A program made the position numbers and the translations under genes. From NCBI RefSeq assembly GCF_000292915.1, contig NC_018513.1:2666001-2730000 (forward strand): DNA of 64,000 bases, read 5' to 3'. The notes beneath the pieces are model-generated. The model was not told the origin of the DNA and ran no database searches. It saw only the letters and a program-made list of their open reading frames with translations. Below are positions 7,587 to 17,992 of the stretch, in pieces. Each line of letters begins with the position of its first letter. Within the stretch, counting starts at the first letter, position 1. Source of the DNA: Burkholderia cepacia GG4. Its GTDB lineage: Bacteria > Pseudomonadota > Gammaproteobacteria > Burkholderiales > Burkholderiaceae.

Positions 7587-8957
7587 TTACTGGCCGGCGA
7601 TCGTCATCTGTTCGATCAGCACCGAGCCCGTTTCCTTCGTGCCGCGCACGATCGAATCCGCGCCGATCGCGACGATATGCCGGAACATCTCCTGCAGCGT
7701 GCTCGCGACGGTGATTTCCTCGACCGGATACTGGATCACGCCGTTCTCGACCCAGAAGCCGGCCGCGCCGCGCGAATAGTCGCCGGTCACGTAGTTCACG
7801 CCCTGCCCCATCAGTTCGGTCAGCAGCAGGCCCGTGCCGAGCTTCTTCAGCATCGCGTCGAAATCGTCGCCCGGCTGCGTGTTCGAGCTGCGCAGCGCGA
7901 GGTTGTGCGAGCCGCCCGCGTTGCCGGTCGTCTGCGTGCCGAGCTTGCGCGCCGAGTAGGTCGACAGAAAGTAGCCTTCAACCACACCATCGTTGACGAC
8001 GCTGCGCGCGCGCGTGCGCACGCCTTCCTCGTCGAACGGCGCGCTGCCCATCGCGCGCGGCACGTGCGGATCCTCGACGACCTGGACATGCGGCGCGAAC
8101 ACCGGCTTGCCGAGGCTGTCGACGAGGAACGACGTCTTGCGATACAGCGCGCCGCCGCTCACGGCCTGCACGAACGCGCCGAGCAGGCCGGCCGCGAGCG
8201 GCGCCTCGAACAGCACCGGCACCTTGCGGGTGTCGAGGCGGCGTGCGCCCATCCGCGCGAGCGCACGCTCGGCCGCGTAGCGCCCCACGGCTTCCGGGGC
8301 CGCGAGATCGACCGCGCTGCGCTTCGACGAATACCAGTCGTCGCGCTGCATGTGGCGGCCGCTGCCCGCGATCGGTGCGCACGCGATGTAGTGGCGCGAG
8401 TACGGGTAGCCGGCGAGGAAGCCGCGCGACGTCGCGAGCACGAACTGCGAATGCTGCGCCGACACGCTCGCGCCTTCCGAGTTGCGAATCTGCGGGCTGA
8501 CCGCGAACGCGGCATCTTCCGCGCGGCGGGCGAGCTCGACGGCCTCGTCGGCCGTCAGCGCCCACGGGTGATAGAGGTCGAGGTCGCGCGGGTCGGTTTC
8601 GAGCAGTTCGGCCTCGGCGAGGCCGGCCGCGTCGTCCTCGGCCGTGAAGCGCGCGATGTTGTACGCGGCGGCGACGGTATCCTTGATCGCGGCCGGCGAG
8701 AAATCCGACGTGCTCGCGTTGCCGCGCTTCTTGCCGATGAACACCGTGACGCCGACCATCTTGTCGCGGTTGTGCTCGATCGTCTCGACCTCGCCGCGGC
8801 GCACCGACACCGACAGGCCGTCGCCTTCGGAGATTTCGGTCGCGGCGTCCGACGCGCCGAGTGCCTTCGCATGGCGAAGGATGTCCGAGGCGATTTCTTT
8901 GAGCTGGTCCTGCGTGTGCGGGAAATAGCGCGCTTGTACGTCGAGATTGGCTGCCAT
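7587..8957 (-). CDS. pmbA: Metalloprotease subunit PmbA/TldE
   Basis: 456 residues, homologous to PmbA (TldE), the partner of the TldD protease that matures modified peptides and degrades antitoxins. Family features include SVRRGEVETIEHNRDK near the N-terminus, SASTSDFSPAAIKDTV-like sequence around 90, and the C-terminal glycine-rich region NTQPGDDFDAML...LLLTELMGQG with the final EITVASTLQEMFRHI. PmbA lacks the HExxxH zinc site found in TldD, consistent with this sequence. The first in-frame codon at 9092 is rejected because residues before MAANLDVQARYF do not fit the family. tldD is not in this window. Confidence 0.95.
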   Translation of the reverse strand: MAANLDVQARYFPHTQDQLKEIASDILRHAKALGASDAATEISEGDGLSVSVRRGEVETIEHNRDKMVGVTVFIGKKRGNASTSDFSPAAIKDTVAAAYNIARFTAEDDAAGLAEAELLETDPRDLDLYHPWALTADEAVELARRAEDAAFAVSPQIRNSEGASVSAQHSQFVLATSRGFLAGYPYSRHYIACAPIAGSGRHMQRDDWYSSKRSAVDLAAPEAVGRYAAERALARMGARRLDTRKVPVLFEAPLAAGLLGAFVQAVSGGALYRKTSFLVDSLGKPVFAPHVQVVEDPHVPRAMGSAPFDEEGVRTRARSVVNDGVVEGYFLSTYSARKLGTQTTGNAGGSHNLALRSSNTQPGDDFDAMLKKLGTGLLLTELMGQGVNYVTGDYSRGAAGFWVENGVIQYPVEEITVASTLQEMFRHIVAIGADSIVRGTKETGSVLIEQMTIAGQ

Positions 8958-9085
8958 CGTCGTGATATCCGGTGGCGGGCGAGCCGCCCGCATGTTCAAA
9001 ATGTTGCGTATCCCGCGATCATAGCAAGGTCCGGGGCCACATACCGACAAGCTTGGGGTGTCCGGGCCGCGATACAATGCCGCCC

Positions 9086-9691
9086 ATGACACGCAAAACC
9101 CGAATCCAGCCGATCGAGCATGCCGTCGAAGAAGACGACAACGGCTACGATCGCCCCAGCAAATCCCAGTTGAAGCGCGAGATGCACGAGCTGCAGGTGC
9201 TCGGCCAGGCGCTCGTCGAGTTGCCGAAAGACGCGCTCAAGCGCATGCCGATGCCCGAAGCCCTCGCGGACGCCGTGCGCGAGGCGCGCCGGATCACCGA
9301 TCACGAAGGCAAGCGCCGCCAGCTCCAGTACGTCGGCCGCGTGATGCGCTCGCTGACCGACGACGAAACGACCGCGCTGCGCACCGCGCTCGACGCCCAG
9401 CGTGGCGTGAACCGGGCCGCGACGGCCCGCCTGCACTGGATCGAGCGCACGCGCGAACAGTTGCTCGCGAACGACGACGCGCTGACCGAATTCCTCCGCC
9501 AGCACCCCGAAGCCGACATCCAGGAAGGCCGCACGCTGATCCGCAACGCGCGCAAGGAAGCGCAGCAAGGCAAGCCGCCGCGCTACTTCCGCGAGCTGTT
9601 CCAGTGGATCAAGACCGCAGGCGGCACGGGCGAGGCGGACGGAGACGAAGCGCCGGACGACGCCGGGGACGACCATGACGACGAAGCGTAA
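9086..9691 (+). CDS. yjgA: Ribosome-associated protein YjgA (DUF615, DarP)
   Basis: 201 residues, highly charged and helical; matches the DUF615 family that associates with late 50S assembly intermediates. Recognisable segments are [21 protein letters not shown] and [13 protein letters not shown]. The tail is acidic ([16 protein letters not shown]). Two ATGs compete, 9077 (MPPMTRK) and 9086 (MTRKTR). A -10-like TACAAT sits at 9073-9078, which would put the transcript start at or next to 9086, so 9086 is chosen. The gene overlaps mog by 17 bp; the two probably share a transcript. Confidence 0.9.
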   Translation: MTRKTRIQPIEHAVEEDDNGYDRPSKSQLKREMHELQVLGQALVELPKDALKRMPMPEALADAVREARRITDHEGKRRQLQYVGRVMRSLTDDETTALRTALDAQRGVNRAATARLHWIERTREQLLANDDALTEFLRQHPEADIQEGRTLIRNARKEAQQGKPPRYFRELFQWIKTAGGTGEADGDEAPDDAGDDHDDEA

Positions 9692-10283
9692 CCACCCGGA
9701 CGAGCTCGTGGTCGGCCTCGTGTCGATCAGCGACCGCGCCAGCACGGGCGTCTACGAGGACAAGGGCATTCCGGCGCTGCAGGAATGGCTTGCCGGCGCG
9801 CTGAGCTCGCCGTGGCGCGCCGAAACCCGGCTGATCCAGGACGATGCGCCGACGATCTCCGCGACGCTGGCCGAACTCGTCGACGTCGCCGGCTGCGATC
9901 TGGTGCTGACGACGGGCGGCACCGGCCCCGCGCGCCGTGACGTGACGCCGGAGGCCACGCTGGCCGTGGCGACGAAGGAAATGCCGGGATTCGGCGAACA
10001 GATGCGGCAGATCAGCCTGAATTTCGTGCCGACCGCGATCCTGTCGCGGCAGGTCGCGGTGATCCGCGAGACGGCCGACCACGCGGCGCTGATCATCAAC
10101 CTGCCCGGCCAGCCGAAGTCGATCCGGGAAACCCTCGAAGGGCTGCGCGACGCCGACGGCAAGTCGACCGTGCCCGGCATCTTTGCCGCGGTGCCCTATT
10201 GCGTCGACCTGATCGGCGGCCCGTACATCGAGACCAACGCCGCAGTGGTCGCGGCGTTCCGGCCGAAAAGCGCGCGGCGCTGA
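9675..10283 (+). CDS. mog: Molybdopterin adenylyltransferase
   Basis: Adenylates molybdopterin before molybdenum insertion. 202 residues with the MoaB/Mog fold: [19 protein letters not shown] at the N-terminus, the substrate loop [18 protein letters not shown] around 75-92, and [12 protein letters not shown] near 140. The extension relative to MoaB favours Mog. Its product supports the molybdenum cofactor of the formate dehydrogenase encoded at 54.7-60 kb, although the two loci are far apart. The start codon lies inside the end of yjgA. Confidence 0.93.
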   Translation: MTTKRNHPDELVVGLVSISDRASTGVYEDKGIPALQEWLAGALSSPWRAETRLIQDDAPTISATLAELVDVAGCDLVLTTGGTGPARRDVTPEATLAVATKEMPGFGEQMRQISLNFVPTAILSRQVAVIRETADHAALIINLPGQPKSIRETLEGLRDADGKSTVPGIFAAVPYCVDLIGGPYIETNAAVVAAFRPKSARR

Positions 10284-10317
10284 GCGTGTACCGTGCGCCG
10301 AGCGCGTGCCGGCCCGC

Positions 10318-10938
10318 TCAGGCGGCCGGCGCGGACTCGCCTGCCGGCGCCGGCGCAGCCGGAATCAGGAAATGCTCACGGTAGTACGTCAGTTCGTCGA
10401 TCGACTCGTGGATGTCCGCGAGCGCGGTGTGCATCGCGCGCTTCTGGAAACCCTTGTAGATCGCCGGCTGCCAGCGGCGGCACAGCTCTTTCAGCGTGCT
10501 GACGTCGAGGTTGCGGTAGTGGAAGAACCGCTCGAATTCCGGCATCCAGCGCGCCATGAAGCGGCGATCCTGGCAGATCGAGTTGCCGCACATCGGCGAC
10601 TTGCCCGGCGACACGTACTGCGCAAGGAACGCCTGCAGCTGCGCGGCGGCGGCCTCTTCGGTCACGGTCGACGCGCGCACGCGGTCGATCAGGCCCGAAC
10701 GGCCGTGTGTCGACTTGTTCCAGTCGTCCATCTTCGCGAGCGTTTCGTCGCTCTGGTGGATCGCGAACACGGGGCCTTCCACGGCGATGTCCAGCGTGGA
10801 ATTGGTCACGACGACCGCGATTTCGATGATGCGGTCGTTATCCGGGTCGAGGCCCGTCATCTCCATGTCGAGCCAGACGAGGTTCAACTCGTTGCGCACG
10901 AGCGCGGGCTGGCTGGCGGAAGCGGCGGTATCGGTCAT
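10318..10938 (-). CDS. orn: Oligoribonuclease
   Basis: 3'-5' exonuclease that degrades 2-5 nt RNAs and pGpG, the breakdown product of cyclic di-GMP. 206 residues, DEDDh superfamily: [18 protein letters not shown] supplies D24 and E26, and the C-terminal [14 protein letters not shown] supplies the catalytic His and last Asp. The first 15 and last 15 residues are family-atypical Ala-rich tails. It is divergent from the M48 protease gene. Confidence 0.97.
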   Translation of the reverse strand: MTDTAASASQPALVRNELNLVWLDMEMTGLDPDNDRIIEIAVVVTNSTLDIAVEGPVFAIHQSDETLAKMDDWNKSTHGRSGLIDRVRASTVTEEAAAAQLQAFLAQYVSPGKSPMCGNSICQDRRFMARWMPEFERFFHYRNLDVSTLKELCRRWQPAIYKGFQKRAMHTALADIHESIDELTYYREHFLIPAAPAPAGESAPAA

Positions 10939-11055
10939 GAGTCATCCTAGAAAATGGCGGACGGCGCGCGGCGCCGCCCGGGCGGCCGGCATCGCGTGAG
11001 CGGGCCGGGTCCGCAAGAACATATAATTCTCGCATAGAACCCTTTGGCGCCTTCG

Positions 11056-12315
11056 ATGTCACCCTTTTCGTTCACCCTGCTGTTCGCGATCGCCGTGCTC
11101 GCGATGGTCGTCACCAAGCTGTGGCTTGCATCGCGGCAGATCCGCTTCGTCGCCGCTCATCGTAACGGCGTGCCCGCGCAGTTCAGCGCCACCATTCCGC
11201 TGTCCGCCCACCAGCGCGCGGCCGACTACACGGTCGAGCGTACACGGCTGGCGATGCTCGAGATCGTCGTCAGCGCGGCCGTGCTGGTCGGCCTCACGCT
11301 GCTCGGCGGCGTAGGCGCGCTCGACACGCTGCTGACGGGCTGGCTCGGCCGCGGCTACGGGCAGCAGGTCGCGCTCGTCGCCGCCGTCCTCGCGATCACG
11401 GGCGTGATCGACGTGCCGTTCGAGTACTACCGCCAGTTCGGGATCGAGCAGCGTTTCGGCTTCAACCGGATGACCAAGCGCCTGTTCTTCACCGACATGC
11501 TGAAAAACACATTGCTCGGCGCCGTGCTCGGCCTGCCGCTGCTGTTCGTCGTGCTGTGGCTGATGAACCAGGCCGGCAGCCTGTGGTGGCTGTGGACCTG
11601 GATCGTCTGGGTCGCGTTCCAGATGCTGGTGCTGCTGATCTACCCGACCTTCATCGCGCCGATCTTCAACAAGTTCGAACCGCTGAAGGACGACGCGCTG
11701 CGCACGCGCATCGAGTCGCTGATGAAGCGTTGCGGCTTCGCAGCGAAGGGCCTGTTCGTGATGGACGGCAGCCGCCGGTCCGCGCACGGCAACGCATACT
11801 TCACGGGCTTCGGCGCATCGAAGCGAATCGTGTTCTTCGACACGCTGCTCGCGCGGCTGACCGGCCAGGAAATCGAAGCCGTGCTCGCGCACGAACTCGG
11901 CCACTTCAAGCGCCGCCACGTGATGAAGCGGATGCTCGTGTCGTTCGTGCTGAGCCTCGTGCTGCTCGCGCTGCTCGGCTGGCTCGCGCAGCGCACCTGG
12001 TTCTATACGGGGCTCGGCGTCACGCCGTCGCTCGACACGAGCAACGCGGGCGCCGCGCTCGTGCTGTTCTTCCTCGCGATCCCCGTGTTCCTGTTCTTCG
12101 CCACGCCGGTCAGCAGCCTCACGTCGCGTAAGCATGAATTCGAGGCCGACGCGTTCGCGGCCAGCCAGACCGACGCACAGGATCTCGTCAGCGCGCTCGT
12201 GAAGCTTTACGAGGACAACGCGTCGACGCTCACGCCGGACCCCGTCTACACGGCCTTCTACTACTCGCATCCGCCCGCCTCGCAGCGGATCGACCGCCTG
12301 ATGCAGCACGCATGA
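11056..12315 (+). CDS. M48 family (Ste24-like) membrane metallopeptidase
   Basis: 419 residues, a membrane zinc protease of the CAAX-protease/Ste24 type. An N-terminal membrane anchor is followed by the M48 N-terminal domain with several helices, then HELGH (H279, E280, H283) after IEAVLA. Two further transmembrane helices follow, and the third zinc ligand lies in [18 protein letters not shown] at 11022-11027 is a likely -10 element. The ATG at 11056 is the first sensible start. The stop overlaps the rsgA start (ATGA), so the genes are translationally coupled; a role in membrane protein quality control is inferred from the family. Confidence 0.93.
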   Translation: MSPFSFTLLFAIAVLAMVVTKLWLASRQIRFVAAHRNGVPAQFSATIPLSAHQRAADYTVERTRLAMLEIVVSAAVLVGLTLLGGVGALDTLLTGWLGRGYGQQVALVAAVLAITGVIDVPFEYYRQFGIEQRFGFNRMTKRLFFTDMLKNTLLGAVLGLPLLFVVLWLMNQAGSLWWLWTWIVWVAFQMLVLLIYPTFIAPIFNKFEPLKDDALRTRIESLMKRCGFAAKGLFVMDGSRRSAHGNAYFTGFGASKRIVFFDTLLARLTGQEIEAVLAHELGHFKRRHVMKRMLVSFVLSLVLLALLGWLAQRTWFYTGLGVTPSLDTSNAGAALVLFFLAIPVFLFFATPVSSLTSRKHEFEADAFAASQTDAQDLVSALVKLYEDNASTLTPDPVYTAFYYSHPPASQRIDRLMQHA

Positions 12316-13253
12316 GCCGGCCGACCTCCCGCAAGCCGGCCCCGCGCGCGTCGGGCGCGCCGCGTGTCGAAGGCCGCGTGATCGCGGCGCACGGTCGCCA
12401 CTACATCGTCGCGCCCGACGACGGCGGCCCGATGCTGCAGTGCTTCCCGCGCGGCAAGAAGAGCGACATCGCGGTCGGCGACCGCGTCGTGTACGAACAC
12501 GCATCGGCCGATCAGGGCGTGATCGTCGAGATCGGCGAGCGGCGCAACCTGCTGTACCGTTCCGATCAGTTCAAGTCGAAGCTGTTCGCAGCCAACCTCG
12601 ACCAGTTGCTGATCGTGCTGGCGACCGAGCCCTATTTCAGCGAAGACCTGCTCGGCCGCGCGCTGATCGCGGCCGACGCGAACGAACTGAAGCCGCTGGT
12701 CGTGCTGAACAAGATCGACGTCGAGGCCGCGCTGCCGGTCGCCCGCGAGCGCCTCGCGCCCTACCGCGCGCTCGGTTACGACGTGCTCGAACTGTCGGTG
12801 AAAGGTTCGCCCGACGATGCGCGTGCGCAGCTGATGCCGCACCTTGCCGGCCATTCGACGATCCTGCTCGGCCAGTCCGGGATGGGCAAGTCGACGCTCG
12901 TGAACCTGCTCGTGCCCGATGCCGAGGCCGCGACCCGCGAAATCTCGGCCGCGCTCAACAGCGGCCGCCACACGACGACGTTCACGCGCCTCTATCCGCT
13001 GGAAGGCGGTGGCGCGCTGATCGATTCGCCCGGTTTCCAGGAATTCGGCCTCTATCACCTGACGGAAGGCCGTCTCGAGCGCGCGTTCCCCGAGTTCCGG
13101 CCACTGCTCGCGGACTGCCGTTTCTATAATTGCCATCATCTGCACGAACCCGGCTGCGCGATTCTCGAAGCCGTTGCCGACGGCCGTATTGCGCCGTCGC
13201 GGCATGCGCTTTACGCCCAGCTCGTGCACGAGGCAAGCCAGATCGTCCGCTGA
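12312..13253 (+). CDS. rsgA: Small ribosomal subunit biogenesis GTPase RsgA
   Basis: 313 residues. OB-fold N-terminus, then a circularly permuted GTPase in which G4 (NKID, 133-136) precedes G1 (GQSGMGKST, 187-195) and G3 (DSPG, 238-241). A C-terminal zinc knuckle carries C269, C274, H276 and C282. The enzyme acts late in 30S maturation and is stimulated by the ribosome. Coupled by a 4-bp overlap to the M48 protease gene. Confidence 0.97.
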   Translation: MSRPTSRKPAPRASGAPRVEGRVIAAHGRHYIVAPDDGGPMLQCFPRGKKSDIAVGDRVVYEHASADQGVIVEIGERRNLLYRSDQFKSKLFAANLDQLLIVLATEPYFSEDLLGRALIAADANELKPLVVLNKIDVEAALPVARERLAPYRALGYDVLELSVKGSPDDARAQLMPHLAGHSTILLGQSGMGKSTLVNLLVPDAEAATREISAALNSGRHTTTFTRLYPLEGGGALIDSPGFQEFGLYHLTEGRLERAFPEFRPLLADCRFYNCHHLHEPGCAILEAVADGRIAPSRHALYAQLVHEASQIVR

Positions 13254-13315
13254 CCACGCGGCGGACGGCAGGCGGCCGGGCCGGATCGGTCCGGCCTTCA
13301 CCGACAGGAGCCGCG

Positions 13316-13633
13316 ATGCGTTTCAAGGCACCCGATCTCGCGACCGCGCAGCATTGGGCCAATGTCCTGCAGGTGGCCGGCATCGGTTGCGAGCTGCATA
13401 ACTGCTACGCGACCGGCGCGCTGGGCGGCCTGCCCGCCGACGCGTGTACCCCCGAGTTGTGGCTCGACGACGAGCGCGACGATGCGCTCGCGCGGCGGCT
13501 CCTCGATGCCGCGTCACACGGCCCGTCGACCGGCGCCGCGCCGTGGCGCTGCCGCCAGTGCGGCGAGGCGCTCGAGGCCCAGTTCACCGCCTGCTGGCAA
13601 TGCGGCGCCGTGCGCGATCCGCTCGACGACTGA
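13316..13633 (+). CDS. DUF2007-type protein with C-terminal zinc ribbon
   Basis: 105 residues. The N-terminal half (MRFKAPDLATAQHWANVLQ) matches the DUF2007 putative signal-transducing fold, which resembles a PII-like or regulatory alpha/beta domain. The C-terminus has two CxxC pairs (CRQCG and CWQCG) forming a rubredoxin-like zinc ribbon. It is 62 bp downstream of rsgA with a GACAGGAG ribosome site and may be co-transcribed. Function is unknown. Confidence 0.82.
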   Translation: MRFKAPDLATAQHWANVLQVAGIGCELHNCYATGALGGLPADACTPELWLDDERDDALARRLLDAASHGPSTGAAPWRCRQCGEALEAQFTACWQCGAVRDPLDD

Positions 13634-13656
13634 ACGGACTGACCTGACCCACAGCG

Positions 13657-13683
13657 AAAAGGCCGGCATCGAGCCGGCCTTTT
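13657..13683. terminator. Bidirectional intrinsic terminator
   Basis: AAAAGGCCGGC / GCCGGCCTTTT with a 5-nt loop, between convergent genes. Confidence 0.9.
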
Positions 13684-13710
13684 CATTTCATCGGGCGCTG
13701 CGTTGCCGCG

Positions 13711-14649
13711 TCACGATACCCAAACGGCCAGCGTCAGCATCAGCAGCAGGATCATCCACAGGATCACGGCGCGCCAGACCAGCCCGACCGCCGACTGCAG
13801 CGTGCGCGGCGTGCAATCGTCACCGACCGTCAACGGGCCGCTGTCGCCAACCGCCAGCGCGTCGAGGCTCGACGGCTCCGCGAGCGGCCCCGCGAGACGC
13901 GCACCGAGCGCGCCGCTACCGGCCGCCAGCAGCACGCCGTCGTTCGGGTCGGGCCACTGGCGCGTGTGATTGCGCCACGCGTAGATCGCGTCCTCGAAGT
14001 TGCCGACGATCGCGAAGCCGAGCGCGGTCAGTCGCGACGGAATCCAGTCGATCACGAAGAACGCGCGCTGCGCGAACGTCGAGAATGCGGCGGTGCGATC
14101 GTCGCCCGGCGTCGACCAGCTGCGCGCGAGATATTCGGAGATGCGATACAGCACGGCGCCAGCCGGACCGATCGGCAGCACGTACCAGAAGAACACGCCG
14201 AACACATGGCGATGCGAAGCGACCACCGCATGAATCAGCGTATGACGGACGATTTCGCCGACCGGCATGTCGACCGTGTCGAGGCCCGTCCACTCGTGCA
14301 GGATTTCGCGCGCGCGCGGCACGTCATCGTTGTTGAGCGCGAGATGAATGTCGGTGAAATAGTGGCTGAACTGGCGGAAGCCGAGCGTGAAATACACGAC
14401 GGCGACGTTCCAGAGGAACGCGAGCACGAAGCTCACCTTGTACAGCAGGAAATAGATCAGCGCGACAATCAGCACCCACGGCAGCACGACCGCGAGCCAT
14501 GCGAGCACGCCGTGCTTCTGCTTGCCGGCGTCGAGACCATGCGCGACGGTTTCCGCGTGAAACTGGAACAGCGCAAACACCGGATTGCTCGGCGACAACG
14601 CGCGGACCTGTTCAATGATGAGAGCGAGGAGAACCGAAAAGAAAGTCAT
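13711..14649 (-). CDS. CobD/CbiB (AmpE-like) family inner-membrane protein
   Basis: 312 residues with several hydrophobic helices: the N-terminal MTFFSVLLALIIEQVR, a pair around 50-85, one near 165-185 and a C-terminal anchor (LWMILLLMLTLAVWVS). The layout, and motifs such as RQFSHYFTDIHLAL and FVIDWIPSRLTALGFAIVGN, fit the CobD/CbiB superfamily, particularly the AmpE branch. No other cobalamin genes are nearby, so adenosylcobinamide synthesis is doubtful. An AmpE-like role in envelope sensing is possible but unproven. Confidence 0.8.
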   Translation of the reverse strand: MTFFSVLLALIIEQVRALSPSNPVFALFQFHAETVAHGLDAGKQKHGVLAWLAVVLPWVLIVALIYFLLYKVSFVLAFLWNVAVVYFTLGFRQFSHYFTDIHLALNNDDVPRAREILHEWTGLDTVDMPVGEIVRHTLIHAVVASHRHVFGVFFWYVLPIGPAGAVLYRISEYLARSWSTPGDDRTAAFSTFAQRAFFVIDWIPSRLTALGFAIVGNFEDAIYAWRNHTRQWPDPNDGVLLAAGSGALGARLAGPLAEPSSLDALAVGDSGPLTVGDDCTPRTLQSAVGLVWRAVILWMILLLMLTLAVWVS

Positions 14650-14769
14650 GCGTGGCGCCGTCTTCGGAGTTATGTCATTTTTTGCATAACGATAGCACAG
14701 CGTAAGCGGCGCATGGCTGACGACGCGCCCGCCCGCCGCCCGGCCGCGTGCGAGGGACGACGCGGGATG

Positions 14770-15456
14770 TTATCCGGCTGCCAAGAAGCGGTACAGATTG
14801 CGCAACATGCCGGCAGTTGCGCCCCAGATGAAGTAATGCCCGGCCGATTCGCCATTCGGATAGGGCATCGCAAAAAAACGACGCTCGCCGCCTTCCCAGC
14901 GGAACACGCGGACCTGGTGATTCGCGGGGCTCATCAGGAACGCGAGCGGCACCTCGAAAATCTCGGCGACTTCGAACGTATCGGCCTGTACGGTAAACGG
15001 CGGATGCACGAGCCCCACGACCGGCGCCACGCAGAAGCCGGTGCCCGTCAGGTAGTCGGGCAGCGCACCTAGGATTTCGACCCGCTCCGCGGCCAGCCCG
15101 ATTTCTTCCTTCGCCTCGCGCAACGCGGTGGCCGTCGTGTCGCGATCGAACGGCTCGCGACGACCGCCGGGGAAGCTGATCTGCCCGGCATGGTCGTTCA
15201 GGTGATCCGCGCGCTGGGTCAGCAGCACGGTGAGGCCGGATTCGCGAACGACGACCGGCACGAGAACGGCAGCGCTGCGCGGATCGACACCCTCCTGCAG
15301 CCGTACCTCGTCGGGTTCGACACTCCACTCGAGCGTGCGCGCGAAACGTTCGCGCAACCCCGACGGCGTCATCAGGCGCGCATCGATGGATGGCAGGCCG
15401 GCGCCGGTGCCTTCGACCGGCAGCACTTCGGGATCAATGATGGGGCGGCGATTCAA
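14770..15456 (-). CDS. NUDIX hydrolase, CoA pyrophosphatase type
   Basis: 228 residues. The Nudix box spans about 97-119 (GGRREPFD through REAKEEIG). It is preceded by LLTQRADHLNDHAGQISFPG, the UPF0035 signature of coenzyme A and acyl-CoA diphosphatases (NudL/YeaB type). The enzyme would hydrolyse CoA to phosphopantetheine and 3',5'-ADP. It follows the rpsP-rplS operon on the same strand but is separated by a terminator. Confidence 0.9.
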   Translation of the reverse strand: MNRRPIIDPEVLPVEGTGAGLPSIDARLMTPSGLRERFARTLEWSVEPDEVRLQEGVDPRSAAVLVPVVVRESGLTVLLTQRADHLNDHAGQISFPGGRREPFDRDTTATALREAKEEIGLAAERVEILGALPDYLTGTGFCVAPVVGLVHPPFTVQADTFEVAEIFEVPLAFLMSPANHQVRVFRWEGGERRFFAMPYPNGESAGHYFIWGATAGMLRNLYRFLAAG

Positions 15457-15506
15457 TGGGACTCTCGGGTTCGTGTCGTATCGAGCATATTGTCGCGCCA
15501 GAATGA

Positions 15507-15532
15507 AAAAAGCACCCGGGAGGGTGCTTTTT
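15507..15532 (-). terminator. Intrinsic terminator of the rpsP-rimM-trmD-rplS operon
   Basis: Stem AAAAAGCACCC / GGGTGCTTTTT with a GGGA loop, just past the rplS stop codon; T-rich tail on the minus strand. Confidence 0.9.
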
Positions 15533-15543
15533 CCTTACAGCTC

Positions 15544-15936
15544 TTACTCTTGGGAAGCTGCTGCGGTGCGATCCTTCGACACCAGCTTTTCCTTGATTCG
15601 AGCCGACTTGCCCGAACGCTCGCGCAGGTAGTACAGCTTCGCGCGACGCACATCACCGCGACGCTTCACGACGATGCTCGCCAGCAGCGGCGAGTAGGTC
15701 TGGAACGTACGCTCGACGCCTTCGCCCGACGAGATCTTGCGGACGATGAAGTTCGAGTTCAGGCCACGGTTGCGAATCGCGATCACGACGCCTTCGTAAG
15801 CCTGAACGCGCTTGCGGGTACCTTCAACCACGTTCACGTTCACGATCACCGTGTCGCCCGGGGCGAATTCGGGGATCGTCTTGCCGGCGAGCGCGCGCTC
15901 GATCTCTTCCTGCTCAAGTTTTGCGATCAGATTCAT
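15544..15936 (-). CDS. rplS: 50S ribosomal protein L19
   Basis: 130 residues, last gene of the operon. [16 protein letters not shown] start with an AAGGAGT ribosome site. Family motifs [28 protein letters not shown] and [11 protein letters not shown] are complete. The C-terminal tail ([18 protein letters not shown]) is longer than in E. coli. L19 sits at the 30S-50S interface. About 130 bp separate it from trmD. Confidence 0.98.
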   Translation of the reverse strand: MNLIAKLEQEEIERALAGKTIPEFAPGDTVIVNVNVVEGTRKRVQAYEGVVIAIRNRGLNSNFIVRKISSGEGVERTFQTYSPLLASIVVKRRGDVRRAKLYYLRERSGKSARIKEKLVSKDRTAAASQE

Positions 15937-16069
15937 TACTGACTCCTTATGCCATCGTGTCGGCGTTGGCACCCGCCTGCTTCCAGGCCTGGCCCCGATA
16001 GAGGATGGATTCACATCAGGCACCGCGCACGCATGCACGGCACCGCCATATCCCGCCCGCGACGCCGCC

Positions 16070-16864
16070 TCAGGAGGCGTTCTTCGCTTCGCGTGCGAGG
16101 TTCGCAAGCCATGCCTCGTCGGCACGGCTCAACAACTTCTCGCGGCGCGCCCGGACGATCAGGTCCGGCCGCTTCCGCAACGTATTCTTCAATGCTTCCT
16201 GGCGCCGCCACCGCTCGATCTCGGCATGATGCCCGCCGAGCAGCACGTCCGGCACGCGCATCCCCTCGTACTCCTCGGGGCGCGTGTAATGCGGACAATC
16301 GAGCAGCCCGTCGACGAAGCTGTCCTGCACGGCCGACTGCGCATCGTTCAGCACGCCGGGCAGCAGGCGCACGACGGCATCCATCATCGCCATCGCCGGC
16401 AGTTCGCCCCCGGACAGAACGAAATCGCCGAGGCTGATTTCCTCGTCGACGCAACGGTCGAGCAGGCGCTGGTCGATCGCCTCGTAGCGACCGCACAGCA
16501 AGACGACGCCCGGCTCCTGCGCCATCCGCATCGCACGTTCGTGCGTGAACGGCGCCCCCTGCGGCGACATCATCACCACGCGCGTGGTCGCAACGCCCTG
16601 CTCCGCCTGCGCCGCCTTCGCAGCATCGATCGCAGCCTCGAGCGGCCTGGCCAGCATCACCATGCCCGGACCACCGCCGTACGGACGATCATCGACCGTG
16701 CGGTAGTTGTCCGTCGTGAAATCACGCGGATTCCAAGTGCGCAGCCCGAAGCGCCCCTGCTTCACCGCCCGACTGGTGATGCCCCAGTCGGTCAGTGCAC
16801 GGAACATTTCGGGAAAGAGCGTGACAACGTCGAACTGCACCGCGCTCTGCGTAACCTGGTTCAT
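16070..16864 (-). CDS. trmD: tRNA (guanine-N1)-methyltransferase
   Basis: Methylates G37 next to the anticodon using SAM, preventing frameshifting. 264 residues. SPOUT trefoil-knot motifs are present: [14 protein letters not shown] around 58-71, [13 protein letters not shown], then [16 protein letters not shown]. The start codon abuts the rimM stop with no gap, so the two are probably coupled. Confidence 0.97.
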   Translation of the reverse strand: MNQVTQSAVQFDVVTLFPEMFRALTDWGITSRAVKQGRFGLRTWNPRDFTTDNYRTVDDRPYGGGPGMVMLARPLEAAIDAAKAAQAEQGVATTRVVMMSPQGAPFTHERAMRMAQEPGVVLLCGRYEAIDQRLLDRCVDEEISLGDFVLSGGELPAMAMMDAVVRLLPGVLNDAQSAVQDSFVDGLLDCPHYTRPEEYEGMRVPDVLLGGHHAEIERWRRQEALKNTLRKRPDLIVRARREKLLSRADEAWLANLAREAKNAS

Positions 16865-17542
16865 TTAGTAATCGGCTTCCCAGTCGACGACAATGCGACG
16901 TGCCGCCTGATCCACCGTTTTGACGTAGACGCCCACGAACGGAATCAGCCGTTCAGCCGTGGCCGGCTGACCGTCCTTGCCGACTGTCGGATACTCGACG
17001 CGCATGATCGAATGCGCGCTGTTGTCGATCATCCCGCTCACCTTCCCGAGCGCCACCGATTGCTCGTTGACGACCTCGAGACCGATCAGGTCGACCCAAT
17101 AGAATTCGTCCGCGGCCAATGCCGGGAAATCTTCCCGGCGCACGAACACGCGAAAACCGCGCAAAGCGAGCGCGGCATCGCGGTCGTTGACACCCGCGGA
17201 TTGCGCGACGACCGTGTCGCCGTGCGTCTTCGACTGCAGGATGCGGGCGGATAACCGCTCCCCACCCCTTTCAAGCCACCAGCGGCGAGCCTTGAGCAAC
17301 GCATCGCCGCCGCGACCTGCGTCGGCGTGCGTGGCCACCTTGACCCAGCCCTTCAGGCCATAGGCATCGACCACCGCCCCGACCTCGACAGCATCATCGG
17401 GCCAGGCTTGCACAGCTTCGAGGCCGCCCTGTTCGGCAGCCGTACCGGCGCTCGCGACAACGTCGCGCTCGACCGGCTTGCGGACGAAAGCGCCAAACGA
17501 CGCTCGCCCGCGCCTTGCGTTACCGGAATCGTGACCGGACAT
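16865..17542 (-). CDS. rimM: Ribosome maturation factor RimM
   Basis: 225 residues. A 40-residue non-conserved N-terminal tail precedes the RimM N-domain ([23 protein letters not shown]) and the PRC-barrel C-domain ([15 protein letters not shown]). RimM binds S19 during 30S assembly. The start at 17542 has AAGGAGC upstream; an in-frame start at 17575 is rejected for lack of one. Located between rpsP and trmD. Confidence 0.96.
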   Translation of the reverse strand: MSGHDSGNARRGRASFGAFVRKPVERDVVASAGTAAEQGGLEAVQAWPDDAVEVGAVVDAYGLKGWVKVATHADAGRGGDALLKARRWWLERGGERLSARILQSKTHGDTVVAQSAGVNDRDAALALRGFRVFVRREDFPALAADEFYWVDLIGLEVVNEQSVALGKVSGMIDNSAHSIMRVEYPTVGKDGQPATAERLIPFVGVYVKTVDQAARRIVVDWEADY

Positions 17543-17584
17543 CAATGCTCCTTGCAGCCGGCACGACCGGCACACCGCGCCATG

Positions 17585-17839
17585 TTAGGCAGCCGGCTGC
17601 GCCTTTTGCGCTTCCTTCACGAGACGCTGGACGGTCGGCGACAGTTGCGCGCCAACACCTTGCCAGTACGTCAGGCGGTCCTGAGCGATACGCAGGGCTT
17701 CGCCCTTCGTAGCAACCGGGTTGTAGAAGCCGACGCGCTCGATGAAGCGGCCGTCACGACGGTTGCGCGAATCGGTAGCAACGATGTTGTAGAACGGGCG
17801 CTTCTTCGAGCCGCCGCGAGCCAGACGGATGATAACCAT
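17585..17839 (-). CDS. rpsP: 30S ribosomal protein S16
   Basis: 84 residues, full-length: [20 protein letters not shown] through [10 protein letters not shown]. First gene of the operon, with GAAGGATTTC upstream of the ATG and a strong promoter at 17886-17914. Confidence 0.98.
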   Translation of the reverse strand: MVIIRLARGGSKKRPFYNIVATDSRNRRDGRFIERVGFYNPVATKGEALRIAQDRLTYWQGVGAQLSPTVQRLVKEAQKAQPAA

Positions 17840-17885
17840 ATGAAATCCTTCGGGAAAACCGGGTTCGAAACTACTGAAACGTGCG

Positions 17886-17914
17886 ATTATAGCCGGAAAC
17901 CAAAGCTACAACAA
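17886..17914 (-). promoter_or_regulatory. Sigma-70 promoter of the rpsP operon
   Basis: On the minus strand TTGTTG, 17 bp, then a perfect TATAAT, giving a start about 40 bp upstream of rpsP. It is among the strongest sigma-70 matches in the window, fitting a ribosomal-protein operon. Confidence 0.8.
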
Positions 17915-17992
17915 ACACTTACGCGCAAAAATTCCACGGATGCCCTGCGCACCGGGCATACAATCGTCGTGTTCACGACACTCCCCGCCGCC

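Noticed and set aside
13711-14649. Cobalamin biosynthesis assignment (cobD)
   Set aside because: No cobalamin genes nearby and features are closer to AmpE-like members; only the superfamily is called.
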